From NCBI GenBank assembly GCA_900539655.1, contig UQCR01000001.1:193111-257110 (forward strand): a stretch of 64,000 nt of DNA, read 5' to 3'. The stretch is from an uncultured Robinsoniella sp. Lineage in GTDB: Bacteria; Bacillota; Clostridia; Lachnospirales; Lachnospiraceae. Position numbers and translations under genes: made by a program. Within the stretch, counting starts at the first letter, position 1. The number at the start of each line of letters is the position of its first letter. Positions 8,093 to 16,432 of this stretch are shown here, one piece after another. Under the pieces are notes generated by a model. That model was not told the DNA's origin. It was given only the letters and a program-made list of their open reading frames with translations, and ran no database searches.

Positions 8093-8713
8093 ATGGCAAA
8101 CGTATCTGTTTACAATATGGAAGGCAATGAAGTTGGTACAATGGAGCTGAACGATGCTGTATTCGGTGTTGAAATTAATGATCACTTAGTACACATGGCA
8201 GTTGTAAGCCAGCTTGCTAATAAACGTCAGGGAACACAGAAAGCAAAAACTCGTTCAGAAGTTTCCGGCGGTGGAAGAAAACCTTGGAGACAAAAAGGAA
8301 CCGGTCATGCAAGACAGGGTTCAACAAGAGCTCCTCAGTGGACGGGCGGCGGAATCGTATTCGCTCCAACACCAAGAGATTATTCTTTCAAAATGAACAA
8401 AAAAGAAAGAAGACTTGCTTTGAAATCTGCATTAACCTCAAGATTACAGGAGAACAAATTAGTTGTTCTTGATGACCTGAAGTTAGATGAAGTTAAAACA
8501 AAAGCAATGCAGAATGTATTGAACAACTTAAAATTAAACAAAGCTTTAGTTGTTACAAAAGAGAATGACAACAATGTAGTGTTATCTGCAAGAAACATTC
8601 CTGGAGTACAGACTGCTCTTACAAGTACGATCAATGTTTACGATATTTTAAAATATAATACAGTTGTTTTGACAAAAGCTGCTGTAGAGGCAATTGAGGA
8701 GGTGTACGCATAA
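8093..8713 (+). CDS. rplD: 50S ribosomal protein L4
   Basis: 206 aa. L4 lines the peptide exit tunnel and in some bacteria represses the S10 operon through its leader. Contains the conserved RQGTQKAKTRSEVSGGGRKP and WRQKGTGHARQGSTRAPQW loop that inserts into 23S rRNA, followed by the globular KKERRLALKSALTSRL part. AAAGGAGG precedes the ATG. The stop overlaps the start of rplW (TAATG), so the two are likely translationally coupled. Confidence 0.97.
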   Translation: MANVSVYNMEGNEVGTMELNDAVFGVEINDHLVHMAVVSQLANKRQGTQKAKTRSEVSGGGRKPWRQKGTGHARQGSTRAPQWTGGGIVFAPTPRDYSFKMNKKERRLALKSALTSRLQENKLVVLDDLKLDEVKTKAMQNVLNNLKLNKALVVTKENDNNVVLSARNIPGVQTALTSTINVYDILKYNTVVLTKAAVEAIEEVYA

Positions 8714-9012
8714 TGGCTGCAATACAATATTATGATGTAATCCTTAAACCAGTTATTACAGAAAAAAGCATGAATGCTATGGGCGAGAAGAAATACACTT
8801 TCTTAGTTCATACAGAAGCTACTAAGAATCAGATCAAAGAAGCAGTTGAAAAAATGTTCGAAGGAACAAAAGTAAAAAGCGTTAATACCATGAATATGGA
8901 CGGCAAGAAAAAAAGACGTGGAACTACTACTGGAAAAACTGCTAAGACGAAAAAAGCAATCGTTGCTTTAACAGAAGACAGCAAAGATATTGAAATCTTT
9001 GAAGGATTATAA
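8713..9012 (+). CDS. rplW: 50S ribosomal protein L23
   Basis: 99 aa. L23 forms the docking site for trigger factor and SRP at the tunnel exit. Recognised by YYDVILKPVITEKSMNAM at the N-terminus, the helix TKNQIKEAVEKMFEGTKVKS and the basic loop GKKKRRGTTTGK. Its start overlaps the rplD stop by one base, and a GAGGTG motif inside rplD serves as ribosome binding site. Confidence 0.96.
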   Translation: MAAIQYYDVILKPVITEKSMNAMGEKKYTFLVHTEATKNQIKEAVEKMFEGTKVKSVNTMNMDGKKKRRGTTTGKTAKTKKAIVALTEDSKDIEIFEGL

Positions 9013-9080
9013 AAAATCCTGTTGTAACTAAAATATACGCAAAATAAGCGTGACAATAAATATTGAAAGGAGTGACAATA

Positions 9081-9926
9081 ATGGGAATTAAGACATACAA
9101 CCCATATACACCTTCCAGAAGACATATGACCGGTTCTGATTTCGTAGAAATCACAAAGAGCGAACCTGAGAAAAGCTTATTAGTTTCTCTTCAGAAAAAC
9201 TCTGGTCGTAATAATCAAGGTAAAATCACTGTAAGACACCGCGGAGGCGGATCCAGAAAGAAATATAGAATCATCGATTTTAAGAGAAATAAAAAAGATG
9301 GTATTCCGGCAACTGTAATCGGAATTGAATACGATCCGAACAGAACTGCTAATATCGCATTAATCTGCTATGCAGATGGCGAAAAAACTTACATCTTAGC
9401 TCCTCAGGGATTAAAAGATGGAATGAAAGTTATGAATGGACCAGAAGCAGAAGTAAAAATTGGTAACTGTATGCCATTATCCGATATTCCGGTTGGTACT
9501 ATGGTTCACAATATTGAAATGTATCCTGGAAAAGGCGGACAGTTAGTTCGTTCCGCAGGTAACAGCGCTCAGTTAATGGCTAAAGAAGGAAAACATGCTA
9601 CACTTCGTCTGCCTTCAGGCGAAATGAGAATGGTTCCAATCATTTGCAGAGCAACTATTGGTGTTGTTGGTAATGGTGATCATAACCTGATCAACATTGG
9701 TAAAGCTGGTAGAAAACGCCATATGGGCTTCAGACCTACCGTTCGTGGTTCCGTAATGAATCCTAACGACCATCCACATGGTGGTGGTGAAGGTAAGACA
9801 GGTATCGGCCGTCCAGGTCCGTGTACACCTTGGGGTAAACCTGCTCTTGGCTTGAAGACAAGAAAGAAAAACAAGCATTCTAACAAGATGATCGTAAGAA
9901 GACGCGACGGTAAAGCGATTAACTAA
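9081..9926 (+). CDS. rplB: 50S ribosomal protein L2
   Basis: 281 aa. L2 is required for subunit joining and peptidyl transferase activity. Starts MGIKTYNPYTPSRRHMT and includes the conserved histidine region NPNDHPHGGGEGKTGIGRPG near the C-terminus and the RHRGGGSRKKYRIIDFKRNK segment near residue 55. The frame opens upstream at a TTG (9063), but GAAAGGAGTGAC directly before ATG 9081 sets the start there. Part of the S10 operon. Confidence 0.97.
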   Translation: MGIKTYNPYTPSRRHMTGSDFVEITKSEPEKSLLVSLQKNSGRNNQGKITVRHRGGGSRKKYRIIDFKRNKKDGIPATVIGIEYDPNRTANIALICYADGEKTYILAPQGLKDGMKVMNGPEAEVKIGNCMPLSDIPVGTMVHNIEMYPGKGGQLVRSAGNSAQLMAKEGKHATLRLPSGEMRMVPIICRATIGVVGNGDHNLINIGKAGRKRHMGFRPTVRGSVMNPNDHPHGGGEGKTGIGRPGPCTPWGKPALGLKTRKKNKHSNKMIVRRRDGKAIN

Positions 9927-9966
9927 TTAATCAAATCAATTAAAGTTTACAAGGAGGTTAGAACCT

Positions 9967-10248
9967 ATGGCTCGCTCACTTAAAAAAGGACCATTTGCAG
10001 ATGATAGTTTACTGAAAAAGGTAGATGCGATGAACGCAGCAGGACAGAAACAGGTTATTAAAACCTGGTCCCGTCGTTCCACAATCTTCCCACAGATGGT
10101 TGGACATACAATAGCAGTTCATGATGGAAGAAGACATGTGCCTGTATATGTTACAGAAGATATGGTTGGACACAAACTCGGAGAGTTTGTTGCTACCAGA
10201 ACTTACAGAGGACATGGAAAAGATGAAAAAAGATCTGGCGTTCGCTAG
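9967..10248 (+). CDS. rpsS: 30S ribosomal protein S19
   Basis: 93 aa. S19 sits in the 30S head and with S13 contacts tRNA. MARSLKKGPFADDSLLKK and the signature TIAVHDGRRHVPVYVTEDM near the middle identify it. AAGGAGG lies upstream at normal spacing. The C-terminus TYRGHGKDEKRSGVR is the usual basic tail. Confidence 0.97.
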   Translation: MARSLKKGPFADDSLLKKVDAMNAAGQKQVIKTWSRRSTIFPQMVGHTIAVHDGRRHVPVYVTEDMVGHKLGEFVATRTYRGHGKDEKRSGVR

Positions 10249-10279
10249 AATATCGTAGATTTGAAAGGAGGTTTCATCC

Positions 10280-10666
10280 ATGGCAAAAGGACATAGATCC
10301 CAAATCAAAAGAGAGAGAAATGCACAGAAAGACACCAGACCAAGCGCTAAGTTATCTTACGCTAGAGTTTCTGTCCAGAAAGCATGTTTCGTATTAGATG
10401 CCATCAGAGGCAAAGATGTACAGACAGCACTTGGTATTGTAACTTACAATCCAAGATATGCGTCTAGCTTAATAGAAAAATTATTGAAATCAGCAATCGC
10501 TAATGCTGAGAACAACAACGGAATGGTTGTAGAAAACCTTTTTGTAGAGGAATGCTACGCTAATAAAGGACCTACAATGAAGAGAATCAAACCAAGAGCA
10601 CAGGGTAGAGCTTACAGAATCGAAAAGAGAACAAGTCATATCACTGTTGTGCTGAATGAAAGATAA
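10280..10666 (+). CDS. rplV: 50S ribosomal protein L22
   Basis: 128 aa. L22 lines the exit tunnel; its beta hairpin can carry macrolide resistance changes. Recognised by AKLSYARVSVQKACFVLDAI, the helix SSLIEKLLKSAIANAENN and the hairpin region ANKGPTMKRIKPRAQGRAYR. The N-terminal MAKGHRSQIKRERNAQKDT is a basic extension seen in Clostridia. AAAGGAGGT precedes the ATG. Confidence 0.97.
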   Translation: MAKGHRSQIKRERNAQKDTRPSAKLSYARVSVQKACFVLDAIRGKDVQTALGIVTYNPRYASSLIEKLLKSAIANAENNNGMVVENLFVEECYANKGPTMKRIKPRAQGRAYRIEKRTSHITVVLNER

Positions 10667-10677
10667 GGAGGGCAATC

Positions 10678-11334
10678 ATGGGACAAAAAGTTAATCCTCA
10701 CGGCTTAAGAGTCGGAGTTATTAAAGACTGGGACTCCAAATGGTATGCTGAGGCTGACTTCGCTGACTATTTAGTAGAAGATCACAAAATCAGAACATAC
10801 CTGAAGAAGAAGTTATATAGCGCAGGTGTATCTAAGATTGAAATCGAAAGAGCATCTGACAGAGTGAAAGTAATCATTCATACTGCTAAACCAGGTGTGG
10901 TTATCGGTAAAGGTGGTTCTGAAATCGAAAAAGTAAAAGCTGAAGTTCAGAAGCTTACAGATAAAAAGATTATCGTTGATATCAAAGAAGTAAAAAGACC
11001 GGACAAAGATGCTCAGTTAGTAGCAGAAAACATTGCCTTACAGTTAGAGAACCGTGTTTCTTTCAGACGTGCAATGAAATCCACTATGACAAGAACAATG
11101 AGATCCGGAGCGAAAGGTATCAAAACAGCAGTTGCAGGACGTCTTGGCGGAGCTGATATGGCTCGTACAGAATTCTACAGCGAAGGTACTATTCCACTTC
11201 AGACACTTAGAGCAGATATTGACTATGGATTCGCTGAAGCAGATACAACTTACGGCAAATTAGGCGTAAAAGTATGGATCTACAAAGGCGAGATACTTCC
11301 AACTAAAGATACAAAGGAAGGGAGCGATAAATAA
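10678..11334 (+). CDS. rpsC: 30S ribosomal protein S3
   Basis: 218 aa. S3 forms part of the mRNA entry channel and has helicase-related activity. MGQKVNPHGLRVGVIKDWDS is the canonical N-terminus; a KH domain with the GxxG loop VVIGKGGSEIEKV lies near residues 75-90, and the C-terminal domain includes GRLGGADMARTEFYSEG. The stop shares bases with the rplP start (TAATG). Confidence 0.97.
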   Translation: MGQKVNPHGLRVGVIKDWDSKWYAEADFADYLVEDHKIRTYLKKKLYSAGVSKIEIERASDRVKVIIHTAKPGVVIGKGGSEIEKVKAEVQKLTDKKIIVDIKEVKRPDKDAQLVAENIALQLENRVSFRRAMKSTMTRTMRSGAKGIKTAVAGRLGGADMARTEFYSEGTIPLQTLRADIDYGFAEADTTYGKLGVKVWIYKGEILPTKDTKEGSDK

Positions 11335-11771
11335 TGTTAATGCCAAAAAGAGTAAAGCGTCGTAAACAGTTCCGTGGATCTATGGCTGGTAAAGCACTTA
11401 GAGGAAATACGATTTCAAACGGAGAATATGGACTTGTCGCTTTAGAACCATGTTGGATCAAATCAAACCAGATCGAAGCAGCCCGTGTTGCTATGACCCG
11501 TTACATCAAACGTGGTGGTAAGGTTTGGATTAAGATTTTCCCAGATAAACCAGTAACAGCTAAACCAGCAGAAACTCGTATGGGTTCCGGTAAAGGAACA
11601 TTAGAATACTGGGTAGCAGTTGTAAAACCAGGACGTGTAATGTTCGAACTTGCAGGTGTTCCAGAAGAAATCGCACGTGAAGCATTACGTCTTGCTATGC
11701 ATAAATTACCTTGTAAATGTAAGATCGTTTCTCGCGCAGACTTAGAAGGCGGTGATAACAGTGAAAATTAA
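11334..11771 (+). CDS. rplP: 50S ribosomal protein L16
   Basis: 145 aa. L16 organises the A-site tRNA region of the large subunit. MLMPKRVKRRKQFRGSMAGK, then RYIKRGGKVWIKIFPDKPVT and RMGSGKGTLEYWVAVVKPGR are diagnostic. It overlaps rpsC by one base and its last codons contain the rpmC ribosome binding site. Confidence 0.97.
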   Translation: MLMPKRVKRRKQFRGSMAGKALRGNTISNGEYGLVALEPCWIKSNQIEAARVAMTRYIKRGGKVWIKIFPDKPVTAKPAETRMGSGKGTLEYWVAVVKPGRVMFELAGVPEEIAREALRLAMHKLPCKCKIVSRADLEGGDNSEN

Positions 11772-11961
11772 TAAATTTGTAGAAGATTTAAAAAGCAAAT
11801 CAGCTGCAGAATTAAATGAAGAATTAGTAGCTGCTAAAAAGGAACTTTTTAACTTAAGATTCCAGAACGCAACCAATCAGTTAGATAACACAAGCAGAAT
11901 TAAAGAAGTTCGCAAGAACATCGCAAGAATTCAGACAGTGATTACTGAGATGGCTCAATAA
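11761..11961 (+). CDS. rpmC: 50S ribosomal protein L29
   Basis: 66 aa from the GTG at 11761. L29 is a two-helix protein near the tunnel exit. The sequence KINKFVEDLKSKSAAELNEE, then LFNLRFQNATNQLDNTSRIK, fits L29. An upstream in-frame GTG at 11752 exists, but the GAAGGCGGTG ribosome binding site, which lies inside rplP, is better spaced for 11761. The gene overlaps the end of rplP by 11 bases. Confidence 0.94.
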   Translation: MKINKFVEDLKSKSAAELNEELVAAKKELFNLRFQNATNQLDNTSRIKEVRKNIARIQTVITEMAQ

Positions 11962-12079
11962 TATAGGATACACCAATCCACTGAACCAGGAAACACTTTC
12001 AGGAGTGGGGTGGGTGTAGATTCGCACGATATTCGGGTTAAACCGACAACGTGCTTATACCATGAAAGGAGTAAATAAC
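11962..12079 (+). other. rpmC-rpsQ intergenic tandem hairpins
   Basis: 118 bases where these two genes normally almost touch. Hairpin A: ACACC and CCACT (11970-11982) pair with AGTGG and GGTGT (12004-12017). Hairpin B: GCACG (12024-12028) pairs with CGTGC (12050-12054), with TCGG/CCGA inside. Neither is followed by a T run, so they are not terminators. They could be an RNA processing or ribosomal protein binding site. Confidence 0.55.
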
Positions 12080-12334
12080 GTGGAAAGAAATCTTAGAAAA
12101 ACCCGTACTGGTAAAGTTGTTAGCGACAAAATGGATAAGACTATTGTCGTTGCAGTAGAAGACCATGTTAAACATCCTCTTTACAAAAAGATCGTAAAGA
12201 GAACATATAAATTAAAAGCACATGATGAAAATAATGAATGTAACATTGGTGATACCGTAAAAGTTATGGAAACAAGACCATTATCCAAAGATAAAAGATG
12301 GAGACTTGTTGAAATCATCGAGAGAGTTAAATAG
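12080..12334 (+). CDS. rpsQ: 30S ribosomal protein S17
   Basis: 84 aa. S17 is a primary 16S rRNA binding protein with an OB fold. ERNLRKTRTGKVVSDKMDKT and the signature GDTVKVMETRPLSKDKRWRL identify it. GTG start at 12080, eight bases after GAAAGGAG; an ATG at 12062 lies inside that ribosome binding site and is unlikely. Confidence 0.95.
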   Translation: MERNLRKTRTGKVVSDKMDKTIVVAVEDHVKHPLYKKIVKRTYKLKAHDENNECNIGDTVKVMETRPLSKDKRWRLVEIIERVK

Positions 12335-12352
12335 TATAGGAGGTATATCAGC

Positions 12353-12721
12353 ATGATACAACAAGAGAGTAGACTTAGAGTTGCTGATAACACTGGTGCC
12401 AAAGAATTACTTTGTATCAGAGTTATGGGCGGATCTACCAGAAGATATGCAAATATCGGCGACATTATCGTAGCTACCGTTAAAGATGCAACACCAGGCG
12501 GTGTTGTAAAAAAAGGTGATGTTGTAAAAGCTGTAGTTGTTCGTACAGTAAAAGGCGCTCGTCGTAAAGACGGTTCTTATATTAAATTCGACGAAAATGC
12601 TGCTGTTATTATCAAAGATGACAAGAATCCAAAAGGAACTCGTATTTTTGGACCAGTAGCCAGAGAGCTTCGTGAAAAACAATTCATGAAAATTGTTTCC
12701 TTAGCTCCTGAAGTATTATAA
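12353..12721 (+). CDS. rplN: 50S ribosomal protein L14
   Basis: 122 aa, the invariant family length. L14 lies at the subunit interface (bridge B8). MIQQESRLRVADNTGAKELL, the GDIIVATVKDATPGGVVKKG core and the C-terminal GPVARELREKQFMKIVSLAP are typical. TAGGAGGTAT precedes the start. Confidence 0.97.
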   Translation: MIQQESRLRVADNTGAKELLCIRVMGGSTRRYANIGDIIVATVKDATPGGVVKKGDVVKAVVVRTVKGARRKDGSYIKFDENAAVIIKDDKNPKGTRIFGPVARELREKQFMKIVSLAPEVL

Positions 12722-12736
12722 GGAGGTGCCAAAAGA

Positions 12737-13048
12737 ATGTCAGCTATGAAAATTAAAAAAGGCGATTCTGTAAAAGTGATCGCTGGTAAAGATAAAGATA
12801 AAGAAGGCAAAGTTCTTGCTGTAGACGTAAAAGCAAGTAAAGTACTTGTTGAAGGCGTAGGCATGATTACAAAGCATTCAAAACCATCAGCAGCGAATCA
12901 GCAGGGTGGAATCATCAATAAAGAAGCGTTTATCGATGTTTCTAACGTTATGCTGCTTCACAAAGGAAAAGCAACAAGAGTTGGTTTTAAAATGGATGGA
13001 GACAAAAAAGTTCGTTTTGCGAAAGCAACTGGCGAAGTGATCGATTAA
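12737..13048 (+). CDS. rplX: 50S ribosomal protein L24
   Basis: 103 aa. Early-assembly protein of the large subunit with a KOW motif: IKKGDSVKVIAGKDKDKEGK near the N-terminus. The segment KHSKPSAANQQGGIINKEAF is the usual L24 loop. The AAGGAGG that overlaps the rplN stop is correctly spaced for ATG 12737; an in-frame ATG at 12746 would be slightly far. Confidence 0.96.
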   Translation: MSAMKIKKGDSVKVIAGKDKDKEGKVLAVDVKASKVLVEGVGMITKHSKPSAANQQGGIINKEAFIDVSNVMLLHKGKATRVGFKMDGDKKVRFAKATGEVID

Positions 13049-13070
13049 TTAAGAGAGGAGGCCGCACAAG

Positions 13071-13610
13071 TTGAGTAGACTGAAAGAAACTTACAAGAAT
13101 GAGATCGTAGATGCTATGATCAAAAAATTTGGATATAAAAATGTAATGGAAGTACCGAAGATTGATAAAGTTGTTATCAATATGGGCGTTGGCGAAGCTA
13201 AAGATAACGCTAAATTATTAGAAACTGCTGTAAAAGACATGGAAACCATTGCAGGACAGAAGGCAGTTCTTACCAGAGCAAAGAATTCTGTTGCTAATTT
13301 CAAAATCCGTGAAGGTATGGCAATCGGATGTAAGGTAACACTTCGTGGCGAGAGAATGTATGAATTTGTTGATCGTCTGATCAATTTAGCATTACCTCGT
13401 GTACGTGACTTTAGAGGTGTAAACCCTAACGCATTTGATGGAAGAGGTAACTATGCACTGGGTATTAAAGAACAGTTGATTTTCCCTGAAATCGAATACG
13501 ATAAAGTAGACAAGGTTAGAGGTATGGACGTAATTTTCGTTACGACTGCTAAGACTGACGAAGAAGCTCGTGAATTATTGGCACAGTTCAATATGCCGTT
13601 TACTAAATAG
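13071..13610 (+). CDS. rplE: 50S ribosomal protein L5
   Basis: 179 aa. L5 binds 5S rRNA in the central protuberance. Landmarks: NVMEVPKIDKVVINMGVGEA, GQKAVLTRAKNSVANFKIRE and LPRVRDFRGVNPNAFDGRGN. TTG start following GAGAGGAGGC with good spacing. Confidence 0.97.
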   Translation: MSRLKETYKNEIVDAMIKKFGYKNVMEVPKIDKVVINMGVGEAKDNAKLLETAVKDMETIAGQKAVLTRAKNSVANFKIREGMAIGCKVTLRGERMYEFVDRLINLALPRVRDFRGVNPNAFDGRGNYALGIKEQLIFPEIEYDKVDKVRGMDVIFVTTAKTDEEARELLAQFNMPFTK

Positions 13611-13628
13611 TTATAGGAGGGAAATTTC

Positions 13629-13814
13629 ATGGCTAAAACAGCAATGAAAATCAAACAGCAACGTCCGGCAAAATTCTCTACAAGAGAATACAGCCGTTGT
13701 AGAATCTGTGGACGTCCACATGCTTATTTAAGAAAATACGGAATCTGCAGAATCTGCTTCCGTGAATTAGCATACAAAGGACAGATCCCAGGCGTGAAAA
13801 AAGCAAGCTGGTAG
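13629..13814 (+). CDS. rpsZ: 30S ribosomal protein S14, zinc-binding type Z
   Basis: 61 aa, the short zinc-binding form. Two CxxC pairs (SRCRICGRPH and YGICRICFREL) bind zinc, in contrast to the 89 to 101 aa zinc-free type. MAKTAMKIKQQRPAKFSTRE is the normal opening. TAGGAGGG precedes the ATG. Confidence 0.97.
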   Translation: MAKTAMKIKQQRPAKFSTREYSRCRICGRPHAYLRKYGICRICFRELAYKGQIPGVKKASW

Positions 13815-13843
13815 GATAAAGTAGTAGAGAGGAGGCAACTTAA

Positions 13844-14245
13844 ATGACAATGAGCGATCCAATCGCAGATATGCTTACAAGAATTCGTAATGCAAATACT
13901 GCTAAACATGATACAGTAGATGTACCTGCTTCTAAAATGAAAATTGCTATTGCAAACATTCTTTTAGATCAAGGTTATATTGCAAAATATGATATCGTAG
14001 AAGATGGAAACTTTAATACAATCCGTATCACTTTAAAATACGGTGCAGATAAAAATGAAAAGATCATTACAGGTCTTAAGAGAATTTCTAAACCAGGTTT
14101 ACGTGTATACGCAAACAAGGAAGAACTTCCAAAAGTACTTGGAGGTTTAGGCGTAGCAATTATTTCTACCAACCAGGGTGTTATCACTGACAAAGAAGCT
14201 AGAAAGCTTCAGGTAGGCGGAGAAGTTCTGGCATTTGTTTGGTAG
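13844..14245 (+). CDS. rpsH: 30S ribosomal protein S8
   Basis: 133 aa. S8 is a primary 16S rRNA binding protein of the platform and represses the spc operon in E. coli. MSDPIADMLTRIRNANTAKH and the C-terminal STNQGVITDKEARKLQVGGE signature identify it. GAGAGGAGGC lies upstream. A hairpin of GAAAGGG and CCCTTTC follows between this gene and rplF (about 14275-14295). Confidence 0.97.
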   Translation: MTMSDPIADMLTRIRNANTAKHDTVDVPASKMKIAIANILLDQGYIAKYDIVEDGNFNTIRITLKYGADKNEKIITGLKRISKPGLRVYANKEELPKVLGGLGVAIISTNQGVITDKEARKLQVGGEVLAFVW

Positions 14246-14323
14246 GCTGTAAATTATAGAAGTTACTGAAAACAGAAAGGGCTCAGACCCTTTCCGAAAA
14301 TTTAAGTAAGGAGGACATTTAAA

Positions 14324-14863
14324 ATGTCACGTATCGGAAGAATGCCAGTAGCAGTTCCGGCAGGCGTTACTGTTGAAATTGCAGAAGGCAATAAAGTTAC
14401 TGTAAAAGGTAGCAAAGGTACACTTGAAAGAGTATTACCTGTAGAAATGGAAATCAAATTAGAAGACGGTCAGGTTCTTGTAACAAGACCTAACGATTTA
14501 AAGAAAATGAAATCATTACATGGTTTGACAAGAACTTTAATTTCTAACATGGTTGTAGGTGTTAGTGAAGGATATCAGAAAGTTCTTGAAGTAAATGGTG
14601 TTGGTTACAAAGCAGCAAAAGCTGGTAATAAATTAACATTATCTCTTGGATATTCCCATCCGGTAGAAATGATCGATCCAGAAGGATTAGAGTCTGCTGT
14701 AGAAGGAAATAAGATCATTGTAAAAGGTATCGATAAAGAAAAAGTTGGCCAATACGCAGCTGAAATCAGAGAGAAGAGAAAACCGGAACCTTATAAAGGA
14801 AAAGGTATTAAATATGCTGATGAAGTTATTAGACGTAAAGTTGGTAAGACTGGTAAGAAATAA
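14324..14863 (+). CDS. rplF: 50S ribosomal protein L6
   Basis: 179 aa. L6 lies near the factor-binding site of the large subunit. MSRIGRMPVAVPAGVTVEIA opens the first of two repeated domains, and PEPYKGKGIKYADEVIRRKV is the C-terminal signature. TAAGGAGGAC precedes the ATG. Confidence 0.97.
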   Translation: MSRIGRMPVAVPAGVTVEIAEGNKVTVKGSKGTLERVLPVEMEIKLEDGQVLVTRPNDLKKMKSLHGLTRTLISNMVVGVSEGYQKVLEVNGVGYKAAKAGNKLTLSLGYSHPVEMIDPEGLESAVEGNKIIVKGIDKEKVGQYAAEIREKRKPEPYKGKGIKYADEVIRRKVGKTGKK

Positions 14864-14880
14864 TTAAGGAGAGTGTGAAA

Positions 14881-15249
14881 ATGGTTAATAAAGAATCCAG
14901 AACAAAAGTTCGCGAAAAAAAACACCTGAAAATTCGTAATCGTTTCAGCGGAACTACTGAAAGACCACGTTTAGCAGTGTTTAGAAGTAATAATCATATG
15001 TATGCTCAAATTATTGACGATACAGTTGGAAATACACTTGTTTCAGCTTCCACCCTTCAGAAGGATGTAAAAGCGGAATTAGAGAAGACCAATAACGTTG
15101 ATGCAGCAGCATATTTAGGTACTGTTATTGCAAAAAAGGCTTTGGAAAAAGGTATTACAACTGTTGTCTTTGATAGAGGCGGCTTCATATATCAGGGTAA
15201 AATCAAAGCATTAGCAGATGCAGCTAGAGAAGCTGGTCTAGAATTTTAG
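14881..15249 (+). CDS. rplR: 50S ribosomal protein L18
   Basis: 122 aa. L18 binds 5S rRNA with L5. KESRTKVREKKHLKIRNRFS, RPRLAVFRSNNHMYAQIIDD and the C-terminal FDRGGFIYQGKIKALADAAR identify it. ATG at 14881 is eight bases after AAGGAGAG; the in-frame GTG at 14875 is too close to that site. Confidence 0.95.
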   Translation: MVNKESRTKVREKKHLKIRNRFSGTTERPRLAVFRSNNHMYAQIIDDTVGNTLVSASTLQKDVKAELEKTNNVDAAAYLGTVIAKKALEKGITTVVFDRGGFIYQGKIKALADAAREAGLEF

Positions 15250-15261
15250 GAGGTAGAACAC

Positions 15262-15771
15262 ATGAAACATACAATTATTGATGCTAGCAGCTTAGAATTA
15301 AACGAAAAAGTAGTATCAATTAAACGTGTAACAAAAGTTGTTAAAGGTGGTCGTAACTTCCGTTTTACAGCTTTGGTAGTTGTTGGTGATGGCAACGGAC
15401 ACGTTGGCGCTGGACTTGGTAAAGCTACTGAGATTCCAGAAGCTATCCGTAAAGGAAAAGAAGATGCTGCTAAAAAGCTCATCTGTGTATCAATGGATGA
15501 CAATGCTAGTATCCCACATGATTTTCAGGGTAAATTCGGTGGTGCTTCCGTATTGTTAAAAAGAGCTCCTGAAGGTACCGGTGTTATCGCTGGTGGTCCT
15601 GCACGTAGCGTACTTGAGCTTGCAGGCATCAAGAACATCCGTACAAAATCTTTAGGATCAAACAATAAACAAAACGTAGTACTTGCAACGATCGAAGGCT
15701 TAAGACAGATCAAGTCTCCTGAAGAAGTTGCTAGACTTCGCGGAAAATCTGTTGAAGAGATTCTGGCGTAA
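15262..15771 (+). CDS. rpsE: 30S ribosomal protein S5
   Basis: 169 aa. S5 affects decoding accuracy at the mRNA entry. VVSIKRVTKVVKGGRNFRFT and the signature VGDGNGHVGAGLGKATEIPE are diagnostic; GTGVIAGGPARSVLELAGI lies in the C-terminal domain. TAGGAGGTAG is upstream and overlaps the rplR stop. Confidence 0.97.
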   Translation: MKHTIIDASSLELNEKVVSIKRVTKVVKGGRNFRFTALVVVGDGNGHVGAGLGKATEIPEAIRKGKEDAAKKLICVSMDDNASIPHDFQGKFGGASVLLKRAPEGTGVIAGGPARSVLELAGIKNIRTKSLGSNNKQNVVLATIEGLRQIKSPEEVARLRGKSVEEILA

Positions 15772-15785
15772 GGAGGATTTGAAAA

Positions 15786-15968
15786 ATGGCAGATAAAGTA
15801 AAAGTTACATTAGTGAAATCTACAATCGGTGCTATTCCTAAACATTGTGCTACAGTAGCAGCTTTGGGACTGAAAAAAGTAAATAAATCAGTTGAATTAC
15901 CAAACAACGCAGCTACTATGGGAATGGTGAAACAGGTACAGCATTTAGTGAAAGTAGAAGAAATCTAA
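15786..15968 (+). CDS. rpmD: 50S ribosomal protein L30
   Basis: 60 aa, normal for bacterial L30. VKVTLVKSTIGAIPKHCATV, then ALGLKKVNKSVELPNNAATM, give the ferredoxin-like fold of L30. Sits between rpsE and rplO as in other Firmicutes, behind AAGGAGGA. Confidence 0.96.
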   Translation: MADKVKVTLVKSTIGAIPKHCATVAALGLKKVNKSVELPNNAATMGMVKQVQHLVKVEEI

Positions 15969-15991
15969 ATTATTGATAAGGAGGTGTCGAG

Positions 15992-16432
15992 ATGGATTTA
16001 TCAAATTTACAGCCTGCTGAAGGTTCGAAACACAGCGATAACTTCAGAAGAGGACGTGGACACGGTTCAGGAAACGGTAAAACTGCTGGTAAAGGACATA
16101 AAGGACAGAAAGCTCGTTCAGGAGCAACAAGAATTGGCTTCGAAGGTGGACAGATGCCTTTATACAGACGTATCCCGAAGAGAGGTTTCACGAACAGAAA
16201 TACTCTTGAGATTGAATCAATCAACGTTAGCGAGCTTGAAAGATTTGAAAATGATACCGAAGTTACCATTGAAACATTAATGGAAGCAGGTGTTATTAAA
16301 AGTCCAAAAGATGGCGTTAAGATACTTGGCAACGGTGAACTTACAAAGAAGCTTACTGTAAAAGTAAATGCCTTCAGTGAAGGTGCAAAAACTAAAATAG
16401 AAGCACTTGGTGGAAAAGCAGAGGTGATCTAA
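15992..16432 (+). CDS. rplO: 50S ribosomal protein L15
   Basis: 146 aa. Late-assembly large-subunit protein with a long Gly/Arg/Lys-rich N-terminal extension (RRGRGHGSGNGKTAGKGHKG) and the globular C-terminal half around ESINVSELERFENDTEVTIE. Stop and secY start overlap by one base, indicating translational coupling of the ribosomal and secretion genes. Confidence 0.96.
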   Translation: MDLSNLQPAEGSKHSDNFRRGRGHGSGNGKTAGKGHKGQKARSGATRIGFEGGQMPLYRRIPKRGFTNRNTLEIESINVSELERFENDTEVTIETLMEAGVIKSPKDGVKILGNGELTKKLTVKVNAFSEGAKTKIEALGGKAEVI

